A stretch of DNA of 64,000 nucleotides from Eretmocerus hayati (lineage: Eukaryota; Arthropoda; Insecta; Hymenoptera; Aphelinidae), in NCBI GenBank assembly GCA_029851415.1, contig CM056743.1:24156905-24220904 (forward strand). Direction: 5' to 3'. Made by a program: the position numbers and the translations under genes. A model generated the notes under the pieces. It had not been told where the DNA came from. It saw nothing but the letters and a program-made list of their open reading frames with translations, and made no database searches. This document shows positions 10,176 through 21,344 of the stretch, one piece after another. How positions within the stretch are numbered: position 1 is the first letter of the stretch; every line of letters starts with the position of its first letter.

Positions 10176-10504
10176 CAAGGAGAGGTCCAACCGTGCGGAA
10201 CACGGATCTTTATGAAACTCTGGGAATCATCTGGTTTTGGTGGAAAATGAAGGTATCTCCAAGGGTTAAGTCCAATGGGCCTTCTGTCCCGAGATACAGC
10301 CATGAAGGTTAGCATTGTTAGTATATGTATATATATCACTTTTCAACATGGGCCTATATGAACAATGCTAATTTTCATCGCTGTATCTCGGGACAAAATG
10401 CCCATTGGACTAAACCCTTGGAGATACCTTCATTCTACACCAAAACAAGATGATCCCCAGAGTTTCATAAGGATCCGTGTTTCGCAAGGTTGGACGTCCC
10501 CTTG
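10176..10504. mobile_element. CAAGG-family foldback, subfamily B (in the CCCTAG right arm)
   Basis: Exactly 329 bp, flanked by TAA on both sides (10173-10175, 10505-10507). The left CCCTAG arm preserves the empty site (…GCACTGAGTC…), which fixes the ends and the 3 bp duplication. Ends are CAAGGAGAGG and CGTCCCCTTG. Arms carry TCCAACC.GCGGAACACGG and CCAATGGGCCTTCTGT. The loop reads AGCATTGTTAGTATATG… through CAACATGGGCCTATATGA. A same-length relative is at 59645-59973. Confidence 0.9.
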
Positions 10505-11828
10505 TAAGTCATGACTGAGGCTCCATTGCACGTCGATTTGAAAGATTTTTGCCACCAAATAAGCGCCTTTGAGGGTCAAACAGCAAGTTTTCCCTCCTCT
10601 CGAAAATACATTTTCGGGGAAAATTCTTGTACCCGCCCAATCACGATGTGCCACGACCACTCACGAGTTGCCTCTCAATCCTCATGATTAAGTATGAAGA
10701 CCTATGACGACCTATTAAATGATACCGGCATAGACCATAGTCAGTCATAGGTTGTCATATATGACCATAGTTCGGCTCGGAACGTGGTCATATATGATCA
10801 TGAGGCACTTTTTTTTACTAGGGAGCCATCAAGCTTTTATCAAAATTACCACAGGTTTAAATGGGAATGTGCCTAATTCGGCACTTTTTTCTTCCTAACT
10901 TTGCTCGCATTTCTGGTGCATCCAAGCATTTTTCAACGCACTTCAGCTCATTTTAAAGCTTGTTCCAAAACCTGGAAAATGAGCTGAAGTACGTCCAATT
11001 TTGACTAATCCGAGCCAATCTATCTCAATTTTTCCAAAGAGTGATCATTATTAAAAGTCCCAAAAATAGGGCGATTCTCCCTTCAAACTTTGTTCGCATT
11101 TCTGGCGCATCCAAGCATTTTTCAACGCACTTCAGCTCATTTCAAAGCTTGATCCAAAACCTACAAAATGAGCTCAAGTACGTCTAATTTCGACTAACCC
11201 GAGCCAATCTATCTCAATTTTTCTAAAAAGTGATTAGTTTTGAAGAATCCGAAAACGAGCGACTTCCCCTTCCCGCCTCACTCCTTTCAAAACTCGAAAT
11301 GGAAAAGTTGAGATAGATTGGCTCGGGTTAGTCGAAATTGGACGTACTTTAGCTCATTTTGTACGTTTTGGAACAAGCTTCAAAATGAGCTGAAGTACGT
11401 TGAAAAATGTTCAGATGCACCAGAAATACAAGCAAAGTTTGAAGGGAGAATCGCCCTATTTTTGGGATTTTTAATAATGATCACTCTTTGGGAAAGTTGA
11501 GATAGATTGGCTTGGATTAGTCGAAATTGGACGTACTTAAGCTCATTTTGTAGGTTTTAGGACAAGCTTTAAAATGAGTTAAAGTACGTTGAAAAATGCT
11601 CAGATGCGCCAGAAATGCAAGCAAAGTTAGGAAGGAAAAAGTGCCGAATTAGGCACATTCCCATTTAAACCTGCGTTAATTTTGATAAAAGCTTGATGGC
11701 TCTTGCTGGGACCTAAAATCTCATTTCTCAGCGTCCAGCAAAATTTTTTCCTCATCTATATGTACAAACACAACATTTTCACGCTAGGGCGTATCAATTT
11801 TCGAAAAAAGCCCTTTTTCGGCCCACCC

Positions 11829-12273
11829 TATTGTACATATCTCATCCACATGATATATTATAATCAGTTCGAAGCCGTTTAAAATTGCTATAGAAGAAGA
11901 AGTATCAATTATTTTCCGATCTTGCAGAATCCTTCTACATCAAGAAAAGAAGTGAGCTCTCGGAATCATTTGAAGAATTTCTACCCCAGACTCTTGAGTA
12001 AAAGAGATGATAGAAGCCACTGTGGTTTCGTGGATATGGTTCTCGTTTCTAAACCAGATGGCATGGGCTTCAATTTCGACTCGCACCAATGAGAATTATT
12101 ATAAGTGACGGTTTGGGGGCATTGGTGGTTCGATACCTGAAACTGTGGTTTACGCATAACAATCTCAACAAGAGATTGAAAAAGTACCAATAGAAGGAAA
12201 CAGGGTATTATACATATATTATACTTCAATACACCATCAGAGAAATTAGTATCATGATAGAATATGTACTGAC
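11829..12273. other. Sequence between the nested element and the Dpr-type exon
   Basis: About 440 bp directly downstream (minus strand) of the exon. The exon frame stays open through 11981, past the splice donor, including a hydrophobic stretch (IIPCFLLLVLF). Otherwise no feature is seen. Confidence 0.5.
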
Positions 12274-12410
12274 CATTCAAAACATGGACGGATACAGTGG
12301 TGGCGGCAACCTCGGCTAACGCACAGCTGTAGTTTCCGCTATCCTTTCTGTTTGCATTGGCTATGTACAGCCTTGAAACCGCACCCTCGGCTCCCATGTC
12401 CGTTTTCACG
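12274..12410 (-). CDS. Internal exon of a Dpr-type immunoglobulin cell-surface protein
   Basis: A 137 nt exon bounded by a minus-strand acceptor (…TCTGTTGCAG at 12420-12411) and a donor (AATG then GTCAGT at 12273). It encodes 45 complete codons plus one base at each end. Visible motifs are SRLYI, then DSGNYSC (the D-x-G-x-Y-x-C block around the second disulphide cysteine of an Ig domain), then VSVHVLN with a split glycine codon. In insect Dpr proteins the second Ig domain ends in a SVxVHVLNG-like strand with just such a split. Dpr proteins are neuronal membrane or GPI-linked Ig proteins that pair with DIP partners in synapse specification. I found no neighbouring exon with confidence; flanking introns must be long. 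Other insect Ig families share DSGxYxC, so the Dpr call rests mainly on the C-terminal strand. Confidence 0.8.
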
Positions 12411-14161
12411 CTGCAACAGAATAGACACAACATCACATGCATCTCGTTCAACAACATAGTTGAAAATGAATCCAATCTCAATTGACACGCCCCCAATTCC
12501 ATTTTATATACAGAGTACACTGTTAGAACTGAATGTCGAGATGTTAACAGACATTCATAGAGTCAGATTCAGCGATGCCCGAAGTTGTTTCATCTCTCGC
12601 CTCTGATTCTTTTCACAAAGTCGTTTTTTGCAAGCATTGACCAGAGAGATTTGCAACTTTGTCTATTTTGAAAGGATTTTTTTTTTGTACAGAAGAGGGG
12701 GATATTTTGAGCGACTATTTTACTGGGAGAAGGACTGCTATCTGACAAAAATTGCAATGTTTTCAGGGTAGTTTCAAAATACGTCGACAGAATTGATTCC
12801 TTGTACAGAAAAGATGACTTTGGGCTTTTGTGCGGAAATTATTGGAGTAATCCGAAGAGTTCACAGTGGAAGTAGTATTCGTGATCCAGATTCAAGAGGA
12901 TGGTGGACATGGTAGAACTTTTTTCAAAGTTGATTTCTTGTACAGATTCGTGGGAAGAACGCTTGGAACTTATTCCATCAAAAACAAATCGAATAAACCA
13001 CTTTGTGAGTTTTTGAGAGTCACTGCAGCCATTTCAGAACCACTCTCGTTCAACTATTGATCCAGCTATTTTTTCTTGATCTCTAGACACCAAATACTAC
13101 CTCATGAATCAAAAGCCACCAGCATTCCTTTGATCTTTGATATGTGTAACAGGACTAAATCGGTCAAGGGCCTGTATTAACTTCTATCTGTTATATAACC
13201 AGTAGGGGAGTCGTGCGTCCGTATAGTTAGCTGTAGCAACAAATATTTGCAAATACTCGACGCTTATTTGGCCGCAATTTGTTCCGAATGCGTCACTGCG
13301 TTACTCGGGCTGAGCGGATACGGCACTCGGGTTTGCCCCCCCCCCTCTCTCGCTCTCTCTAATGTAACTTTAACGCAGTTAGCTATTGGAATCCCTCTTT
13401 TTCGCGGTTTTCTGACTTCTATGGTCCCTCAATGGGGACGACTTTGGAATTTAACTCAACTTTGTTGTGCGAGTATTCAATGTTTGTTTGAGGTTCCATA
13501 GAATTAGGCCGACCAGTATGCGTATTACACATACTTATTTTAGATTCACAATTATGATAATTGAAAAATTCCAACTTGGGACGTGGTGCTGAGCCGTGGT
13601 ACTTAATCATGTACCTTGTGGGAGGGATTGATGGATTTTGAATCAACGTTTACCATGAACCTCAGTTGTAACTCATTGTTATGAGGTTAATGAATCATTG
13701 AGAATGAATTCATGCGAATGCTAAGGATCTTCTTCTTGAATACTTGATACCGTGCAATCATAAGGAGTTCCATTAATTTTTGCACTCATCACAACAAAAA
13801 ATACAACGCTGATATTAACAAAATTGAAACTAAATTCTCTGATTCACGCAAAAAACGTAGTAGTCCGATCGCACACACAAAGATGAGATACAAAGTTGTA
13901 ACATATTTGTATCAGTAGAAAATAATTGATGAAATTTACAGGAAGTTTATGTCGAGTCTTATGCATATGGTCATCAAACCGAATAACCTCAAAATCTATA
14001 CGATTTTCGTAAAGAAATAGGGCGTAAAAGTCATCACAGGAATAAAGATTCTGACGAGGCGGGATATTGTTTATAAAAAGTAAGTCCGTTAGTGGTGCTT
14101 TCTGCAACTTGGTCGTTGAGGAGGTTAGTATTGAGGATGTAGTTGAGGTTGATGAGACTAA
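12411..14161. other. Probable intron upstream of the Dpr-type exon
   Basis: About 1.75 kb without a supported gene or mobile element. It contains a C run followed by a TC-rich tract near 13337-13362. I looked for the first half of the Ig domain (W-Y block, first cysteine) on the minus strand and did not find it here. Confidence 0.5.
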
Positions 14162-14489
14162 TCAGGAGAGGTCATCACATCCGGATCACAGATTTGGCTG
14201 AAACTTTGGGGATAGTCTTCTTTTAGTGCCCAAAGATGAAAACCAAAATTATAGACCCTAACGCTCAAACGTTTTCGAGCTATAGCCAAGTACATTAGCA
14301 TTGTAGGTATACCTGTATGGACGATTTTTAATGTGGGCCTATATGGACAATGCTAATGTTTGTGGCTGCAGCTCGTGAACACTTGAGCGTTAGGGTCTGT
14401 AATTTTGGGTTCCATCTTTTGGCACTAAAAGAAGACTATCCCCAAAGTTTCAGCCAAATCCGTAATCCGGATGTGATGACCTCTCCTGG
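14162..14489. mobile_element. CAAGG-related foldback, divergent subfamily C
   Basis: About 328 bp palindrome with ends TCAGGAGAGGTCATCACATC and GATGTGATGACCTCTCCTGG. The loop again reads TTAGCATTGTAGGTATACC… to AATGTGGGCCTATATGGACA and ATGCTAATG, matching the core of the other members although the arms are different. The arm sequence GGCTGAAACTTTGGGGAT is a distant match to GATGAAACTTCGGGAAT in subfamily B. Flanks read CTAA and TTAG; no exact duplication is visible. Confidence 0.75.
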
Positions 14490-14691
14490 TTAGATTTTAG
14501 TGAATCAACACACAGTCTGTTGACACAGAAATGACACAGGAACCAAAGTGTAGAACACTGATTATGAGTCAGAAAGTGTCACTAGGTCACGGTGACGACG
14601 TTCTTTTCGGCACCAAGAGTACGTCGTAGTATCGGAACAGCGTAGTCACGACTCGGCCAAGTGTCATAGAAGATGTGTCAGATGGGATTGA

Positions 14692-15620
14692 GCATAGAAT
14701 AGAATAGAATGGAATATCCTTTTATCCGCCCGTAGGCAAAAATATAGAAATGATTTACATAACATGTACATATACATACATATTAATTAATTGCATTTTG
14801 GTTAAGGATTTATTATCACAGTCGTGACTAGTCATTCGAGGAAAGCGAAAGGAAAGAAAAGAAAAGTAATTTACAAAAATGTCATCAGTAACAAGGGCTG
14901 GCAGTTGATTATGATAAAATTTGACATGAAAGTTGTGTCATTTGGAGAAATCAGAAAAGAAATGAACAAACAAAACAGTGAAAAAGAGAAATCACACATT
15001 ACTTTCAGAAAGCCCTCAAAGGTTGAAAAATTGCCCTATGTCCACATTAATCCTCATAGGGGGGGAGGGTTGATAGAAACTCCTTCACTGCCCCTTTGAA
15101 CAGGGAAACTTCCTTAACCTGCCGGATTCCTAGAGGGAGGAAATTCCAGAAACGTGCGCATTGACTTTGGAAAGATCTTAATCCATAATCGAGGCGCATT
15201 CTCGGAATTTTAAGCTCCTGTGCTCCTGCCTCACCACACCGAGGGCGCTCAAATTGGTACCTGGTAAACATCGCAGATAGTTAGGCAGGTTCACCCATGT
15301 GCATGATCTTGTGCATCAACAGAGCTGTGAAGTACATTCTCCGCGAATCAGTACGAAACCAATCCAGACGCTCTCTGTACGAGGTGGTGTGTTCGCTCTT
15401 CTTGATTCCAAAGATGTACCATACACATGAATTGTTCAGTCTCTGTACCCGCGCCCTCAATTCGTCAGTGGCGTCCAGATACACGACTGTGCAGTAGTCT
15501 AGATGTGGTTGGACTAGGGTCTCGACTAGTCGAACACGGAGAGCCTCGGTAGTGTATGCCCTCATATAAACCGCAGCACGTGTGACTTTGTAATCTAATG
15601 CGGATGTGATTTTGACATGT
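14692..15620 (-). pseudogene. 3' fragment of a CR1-like non-LTR retrotransposon
   Basis: Minus-strand frame from about 15620 to the stop at 15047-15049 encodes the C-terminal region of a reverse transcriptase polyprotein. Recognisable blocks are LVQPHLDYCTVVY, the NNSC.RYIFG-type thumb segment, RRMYFTALLMHKI, and the terminal NFLPLGIRQ..SLFKGAVKEFL. A TAA at 15281-15283 replaces what is normally a sense codon between MGEPA and the FTRYQF block, and the 5' end is truncated near 15620 with a stop just upstream. A 350 bp 3' untranslated region ends in an ATTCT-type short repeat (14694-14711), typical of CR1-superfamily tails. It lacks the catalytic domain and endonuclease, so it cannot move by itself. 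Confidence 0.85.
14694..14711 (-). repeat. ATTCT repeat tail of the non-LTR element
   Basis: About three and a half AGAAT units on the plus strand (ATTCT on the element strand) at the extreme 3' end, preceded on the element strand by GGCGGATAAAAGGATATTCC. Confidence 0.85.
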
Positions 15621-17593
15621 TTTCACGGCAAACTTTGTGCTCGACCGAAGAAATAGATGTATGTGAATGCAAGCGTCAATAGCGATGATTCAAGAACTCA
15701 ACTCATACAATGTTTGAAAGTGTCTTCATCGATCACAGAATTTTCTATCAAGAAATGATAATAGTGTGGAAAATTTCATCAAACTCTTGAACTCTCCAAG
15801 AATTTTCAAGCATCATCTAATTGGTTGAATCGACGCCGAGGATCTTGCTCACCGATGTATCTTCCCGAAGAAATTATGCAACGCAGTATTTACTTAATAC
15901 TTCAAAGCTGCTTCTCCTACTCGTTCTATATTTCCATTGCGAGCTCCTTCAGCGTTATATATTCTTCCCAGTGGCAGAGAAGAGCGGTAAGAGTATATAT
16001 CGCATAATTACCCGCTCTTTCATTACCGTACTGTTCAACCTACAGTAGACTAAGAGCTACGCTCAGCTATAAATGCTCTCAAAGCGTGCTTGAAAAAAAT
16101 GCCCCCTCGTTCATTTTGCTCACCTTCCACGCTTCTAGCCTCTGCGTGATCACTCAACTTTATACGTAGAGTAATAAAATCAGCTTGCTTAGCAACATGC
16201 TTGAGTAAATCTGATTCTCTAATTATCAGACGTGGCTAGAAAAAAACGAGATGGGTTATGAGAAAAAAATATTACTCACGACTCACCCAAGGCCTTTCAG
16301 AAGATCCAACGAGTGCAATTTAGATCAAAGTGAGGTTATAGTTATTACTGCTGAAGGGCAAATTTTTTTTTTCGAGATATGTGTCACTGCTCTAGAATGT
16401 CTGTTACTTTGAAGAATTAGGTATCTGAGTGATGAAACTGGCAGACATTGTTGTTTCTCTTGCATCAACTCGATCGTAGAGATATAGCAAAGCTCGTGGT
16501 TAATTTGTTAACTCATGACGAAGTCCATTCTTTGAGAAAATAATGGATTTGAGACTTTGGTTCAAAGGGAAGTCAAAAAATTTGAATCCAGATATGCACA
16601 TTTAATGTATCAAATACATTTGTGTTGACCAACCATGCTGAAAATTGCGGATGTAGAAGAAGACGAAACATTAACATTCCGTTTGCAGAAATCCCGTTCG
16701 AAATCGAATTTCTCTTTTCTTATTGCTTTTTTCCGAGGATCCATCTTGCCGCTCTCTTGGTTTAGCACGAGGGCTCCTTTACCATGTATAGGTGTGAGTA
16801 TGTGCGCGAGCGTGTGTGTGCATGGGGGGGGGGGGACGGAGGGCGAATCTAATTTGTCATATTTACGTGATTGTTTTTAGTATTACAGTGCAAACCTACG
16901 CCGTAGTTCAAAGTTGCACTGTAAAAGATTTGCAATGGGTTTTCAACCCATATAAGCCCATGCTTAATCGCGTGAGACGGTTTTCACGCATTTCTCGCTC
17001 TAGGTTTAGGTTTTCCGGGAAACTTGTGGAGACCTATTCAGTAGGAAATTTTGAGCTCTACAACTTTGGTCCTCTAAAATTTTTCGTTGAAATGCATATC
17101 TTCCGAATTTTTCGCAAAAAATCATAGTTTTGCACTAAAAATTGTTAATAACAAAAAAAAGCCGGGTTTTACGCACAGTCAACCTCGTACATTCGATTCA
17201 GTTCCTGAGAATATATAGGATCACCTTATCAAACCTTCCGGAACAAGAGTCACCTACAGCCCTCAGACCCCCCCCCCCCTCAGCACCCGGACTATTTAGT
17301 TTGATCAAGAAATACTTGGGAAAGGGTATTTGACAATTTATATTGAAAGTCTTGGATGCCAGAACGTTTGAGCGAACATGGTCTGACAATTAGGTTGAAT
17401 TTGAGGTAATTAGCTTGACGTGAAAGAGGAAGTATTGAGAGTATGGAGCTGCCAATAGACTGTGCCCATCACTGATTGATTTAAAACAAATCCTGGAAGT
17501 TTCATGAATATTGGTCGCAGGGTTCAGAAAGAATCGCGTGACAAAGGGAAGACAACATACAGACACACATAAACTGTAATCCAAAATGATTCA
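15621..17593. other. No recognisable feature
   Basis: Roughly 2 kb of AT-rich DNA. Small frames near 15821-16048 and 16635-17127 show no domain. A G run occurs at 16824-16835 and a C run near 17269-17279. Confidence 0.5.
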
Positions 17594-17772
17594 CTCTTTA
17601 AAAGAATTCGAGTGAAAACGGTGGCAACCCGGCTTCGAGTGGAATTTTCACTCGAAGTGAGTGAAATTTGTCCACTCGAAGCCGAGTTGTGACGCCGTGA
17701 CTCGTTCCGAGTAATATTTTCACTCGAAACGAGTGAAATCGAGAAAATTTTCGCTCGAACTCATTTAGAGAG
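17594..17772. mobile_element. Small MITE with ACTCGAA/TTCGAGT motif repeats
   Basis: About 180 bp with imperfect ends CTCTTTAAAAGAATTCGAG and CTCGAACTCATTTAGAGAG. The heptamer TTCGAGT or its complement occurs about seven times. It shares GTGGCAAC and CCGAGTTG with the TTAA-flanked MITE at 49255-49391, so the two are probably distant relatives. Confidence 0.5.
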
Positions 17773-20700
17773 CACGGACAGAGTTGAATAATGTGGAAAA
17801 AATGAATATAAGTATCATTTGATAGGTCTCGGCGAGCACAATGAGATAAATTGAGTCTCATTCAGATGACGGCGGAACCAAGGAGTCAAAGATGCAAGAT
17901 TCGAAAAATTTTCATGCAAAAATTTCCACACCGATACAATACTTTCTCTTCGAGAAAGCAAAATGCTTATCTCATCATCACAAGGGCTACAATCCCAGAA
18001 CGGCATTGAACTAATCGTCGTAGTAGAATCGTTTGGCCGAGATTATAGGGGTAGTCTGTACGGTGGCTGTAACATTAACGCAGCAATTGCACTAAATGCG
18101 CACATGGTGCGGTTATATTAAAGCTCGAAGCCACAGGCCTGTGTCCTCTTGTGAGTTTGTTAGTGTCAGATGTAGCCTATGTGACCGCAAGGCAAAAGTA
18201 TGTTTGGTTCACTCTAGAATGTCACAAAACGAAGTACTTATTGGAGGAAGGTTGGGGGGAGGGGGGTAGTGTTGGTAAAGTGCGTCAAGAAAACTCGATT
18301 ATGTGGCACCTGCAAGGAAGTGTGAAAGAAAGCGGAAGAGAAGAGAGATTATGCTTATGCCAGCCTCGCTATGCCACTGCTTTATCGGCGCACTTGGATT
18401 AACGTGAGTAATGCGCCACCTTAACGCCTCAGAGAGGCATATCTGCTTTTGCTATCGCTATACATTGAAGGCATGGGAGGCTGTAGATGCTTGATTTCTT
18501 TTTTTTTTCGTAGCTTTGGCCAGGGCTTTGGCTTCGAGTGCAGATCTACTCTGCATGTTCTATCATTATGTGCTGGGTTACGAACACAAGCTTGCATTAA
18601 TTTTCTTTTTTTTCAGCTTCGGAAGAACATCTCCTTTGTCATTTGTTAGCCTATCCGATCATGTTTGTGAGATTGTTCATGTTATTCATGTTACTGAGTA
18701 AGATCAACTCTTGAATTTGATTCTATCCTTCAGCGGAAATTCAATCTGGAATGGTGAATGGTTATCAACTGGCACGGTAAGCTTGAAGTGACTTTTATTG
18801 AAAAATTTCTGCCCTTCCAAAGTTCTTGTAAGATTTTTCTCAGTATGATTTCCAGAATTATTTTCCAACAATAGTTGAAATATTTCGTTGGGTTATTTTA
18901 TCTTCATCTTAACTTTGATAATTCTTCGTGGATTTAATCATCTAAATTACCTCCAGTCATGAAGTTTCCAATGAAAAAACCAAAAAACCTAACCACCTTT
19001 GGATACCACTAAACTACATGCCCTGATACTATGAATTCATATTACAATAATATGACGTAAGTGTACCCAACGAGCTCCCCCTTACGTCATTTTGTCCATA
19101 GTTTTTCCCCACTTCAATATATTTCAATGTACTTTATCCTATTTCAGAGCTTGTTTTAAGACTTTCAAAATGAGCCAGATTCAATTCAATGTTGACTAAC
19201 CAGAGCCGAGCAATTACAATTTCTCAAAGCCTCATTCCAAACCTATTTTGACGCGATGAATACGCGTTATGGGTGGTGAAAAAAGTCGCTTCATTCTTGT
19301 GAATCATCTTCGTATTTTGCTCATGAAATCGCTCCTGATCCAAGTTGTTCTGCTATTCCAAAAAATGGATTCGGGAAGTCATGAAAAAAGAAACAGAATA
19401 CGCTAAAGTACGTCAACATTGGTAGAACCAAAAAATTTTGGCACTGATTTTGCTAAACGTGATTTCGTTGACAATTTTCTGAGTGCGCAAGCACGAAAAA
19501 TGCAGGAACTTATTCTATATTTCATGGGAGACACAGAAATCATCCAGGGTTATTCGAAATGATTAATTTTTGACATATTTGAACATAACACATGTGAATA
19601 CAAATTGCACGAAGGTCAACGAGTGCCCAGTTCTGAGATCATTCAAGTTGCAAAGGTTTTTGTAAAATACTGATATTTCCAGATTCCACATGGGTAAGAC
19701 GAGCTTAATCATCAGGACAATTCGCCTTCCACAACACTATCTAAATAGCTCATCAATGTTCGATCCCCAATTATTTTGGAATAAACACTTCATCAGCACA
19801 GAATCCCCACAAATGATCCCAATCTATATTCGTGTTTTTCTATCCAAACCGATAAAAGTGAACCAAACTTAAGACTTCCGCATAAACTTCCACTTTGCCT
19901 GATACAAACGATTCCAAAGTTTATCCAATACACAAAGCTTTCCTCATCAGTCAAGTGCAAGTGTCAAAGGATGTATTCAAAGTGGCCCAGTTTCCAACTT
20001 ACTGAGCTACCTATACACAGAAACAGTATAATTTCAGATACACTAGGGAATTGTTCAGAACAAGACTTGTAAAACTGAACTCTTGCAAGGATACAAACTG
20101 CAAGCTCCTTTCATCATAGGAATAGCATCAAGCTCATCAAAGAGTAGTTCAAGTCGTTGTAGATTGTCTTTGCAAGATAAACCAGGTACCTTCCACCGGG
20201 TTCATCTCAATAATCTCTCCAAACTCATCACAACAAATTTTCTAATAGTTAATATTCATGGCCGCGAATCTGTTAGTATAATTGGTAGCCTACAAATCTT
20301 TCATATTATTTGACATTTTCCTATGAGTTTTTTCCCTCCTGATGTGATATCAAGTTGAGGTTGATATATCGGATCAAAGAAGGTACAAGTAGTGGATAAG
20401 CGATTGCATCAGAATGAATCGATCCCCAGCGGGTTTAGGGCGCAGAGGACTTTCAAATTCACTAGCTCCATTGAACCTTGATAAAAGTCTCAGGAGACAA
20501 TGGACACGTGAGGGCCCGCAAGCTCGAGGCACGTTTTTTTTTGTTGAAGCCCTGGGATTGGATGAGATTACGAGGGGTCGCGAAAAGGATTGATAGAAGT
20601 AAGGCGAGTGTGCTTGATTTCTTGAATATATGCACAAGATGAACCTGTGAGGAAATTTTTCGATATTTTCCGAGTCAGAATATGAGAAAACTAGTGGTTT

Positions 20701-21344
20701 GGACTGATCAATTACGGCTTCTGGATTCTTCGACACAAAATATTTGTTGAATTTCTTTTTCATCGTTCGTTAGTGAAATCCATGGCACCAAAAAATTGGT
20801 GGACAAGATTTAGATTACTTTGATTCATACTTCTTTTTCACCCTACCCTCCGAATGCATCTTGTAGAGTTGGAGAATCTGATTTCCAATAAATTATTCAT
20901 GGATATTACTGAAAAAGATTCAGGTTGACTAATTCATCCAGCTCGTGTAAGTATATAAGGTCTATAACTGTAGCATCATATATGTTTATCGTAAAATCGT
21001 CATATCCTGGCTCCCGAACTTTCCAGATGGGACGTTCTGTAACTTATTTTGCAGTTCTTGTGCATATTTTTGAACTCTCTAAGTTTAATGAACGGATTTC
21101 TTCGAAGTGGAGAACTAATTCAGAAAAGTCTAATAGCAGTGAATTTAGCAAATTTCCTCTTGGATGAAAAAAAGATTATCTTCACGTATGGATTCACAAA
21201 GAGCTTCATCTATCTCAGTATTCCTCATTCATCTTCCAGAATTTAAAATAAATTCTAGAAAGTGCTGAGATGCGTAAAAGGACATTGAAAAAAATCCAAG
21301 CTACGATAAAGATGAAAAATGAAGAGAAAGGGGGCGGGTATAAA
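17773..21344. other. No gene recognised; one relic repeat inside
   Basis: About 3.6 kb. A 129-codon minus-strand frame (20374-20763) has no motif I recognise. A diverged copy of the GGGTGGGCC element arm lies at 19130-19235. Nothing else is supported. Confidence 0.4.
19130..19235. repeat. Decayed fragment of the GGGTGGGCC-element arm
   Basis: Matches in order the unit found four times in the element at 10826-11828: TTCAATGTACTT, then CAGAGCTTGTTTTA, AAAATGAGC, TTGACTAACCAGAGCCGAGC and CAATTTCTCAAA. Identity is roughly 75 percent, indicating an old copy. Confidence 0.6.

Larger units (their letters stand above)
358..10823. mobile_element. 10.5 kb non-autonomous element with long CCCTAGTAAA inverted ends
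   Basis: Left arm 358-832 pairs with 10505-10823 plus 10017-10172 on the right; a later foldback (10176-10504) separates the two right-arm pieces. The termini read CCCTAGTAAA and TTTACTAGGG. The dinucleotide AG flanks both ends (356-357, 10824-10825) and occurs once in the uninterrupted arm of the host palindrome, so this is a 2 bp target duplication. Arms are roughly 85-90 percent identical. The 9 kb interior has no transposase-like frame and consists of other nested elements. A 421 bp relative with the same ends sits at 60072-60492, flanked by TA. The termini resemble piggyBac-like ends superficially, but the duplication is not TTAA. Confidence 0.8.
230..11828. mobile_element. Palindromic GGGTGGGCC foldback element, split by a later 10.5 kb insertion
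   Basis: The two pieces 230-357 and 10826-11828 join into one continuous palindrome of about 1.13 kb. Its left end begins GGGTGGGCC and its right end is GGCCCACCC, each flanked by TA (228-229 and 11829-11830), as for Tc1/mariner-type target duplication. The left piece (about 128 bp) matches 11701-11828 inverted at about 90 percent, and the arms continue through 10826-11260 against 11290-11700. Within the arms a unit containing GAGCCAATCTATCTCAA occurs four times, twice in each arm. There is no coding capacity. The interruption falls at GCAAG-AG-CCATC, and the AG is duplicated on both sides of the inserted element. Superfamily assignment from TA alone is tentative. Confidence 0.75.

Noticed and set aside
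20374..20763. 129-codon minus-strand frame
   Set aside because: No motif recognised; length is within chance for 64 kb in six frames.
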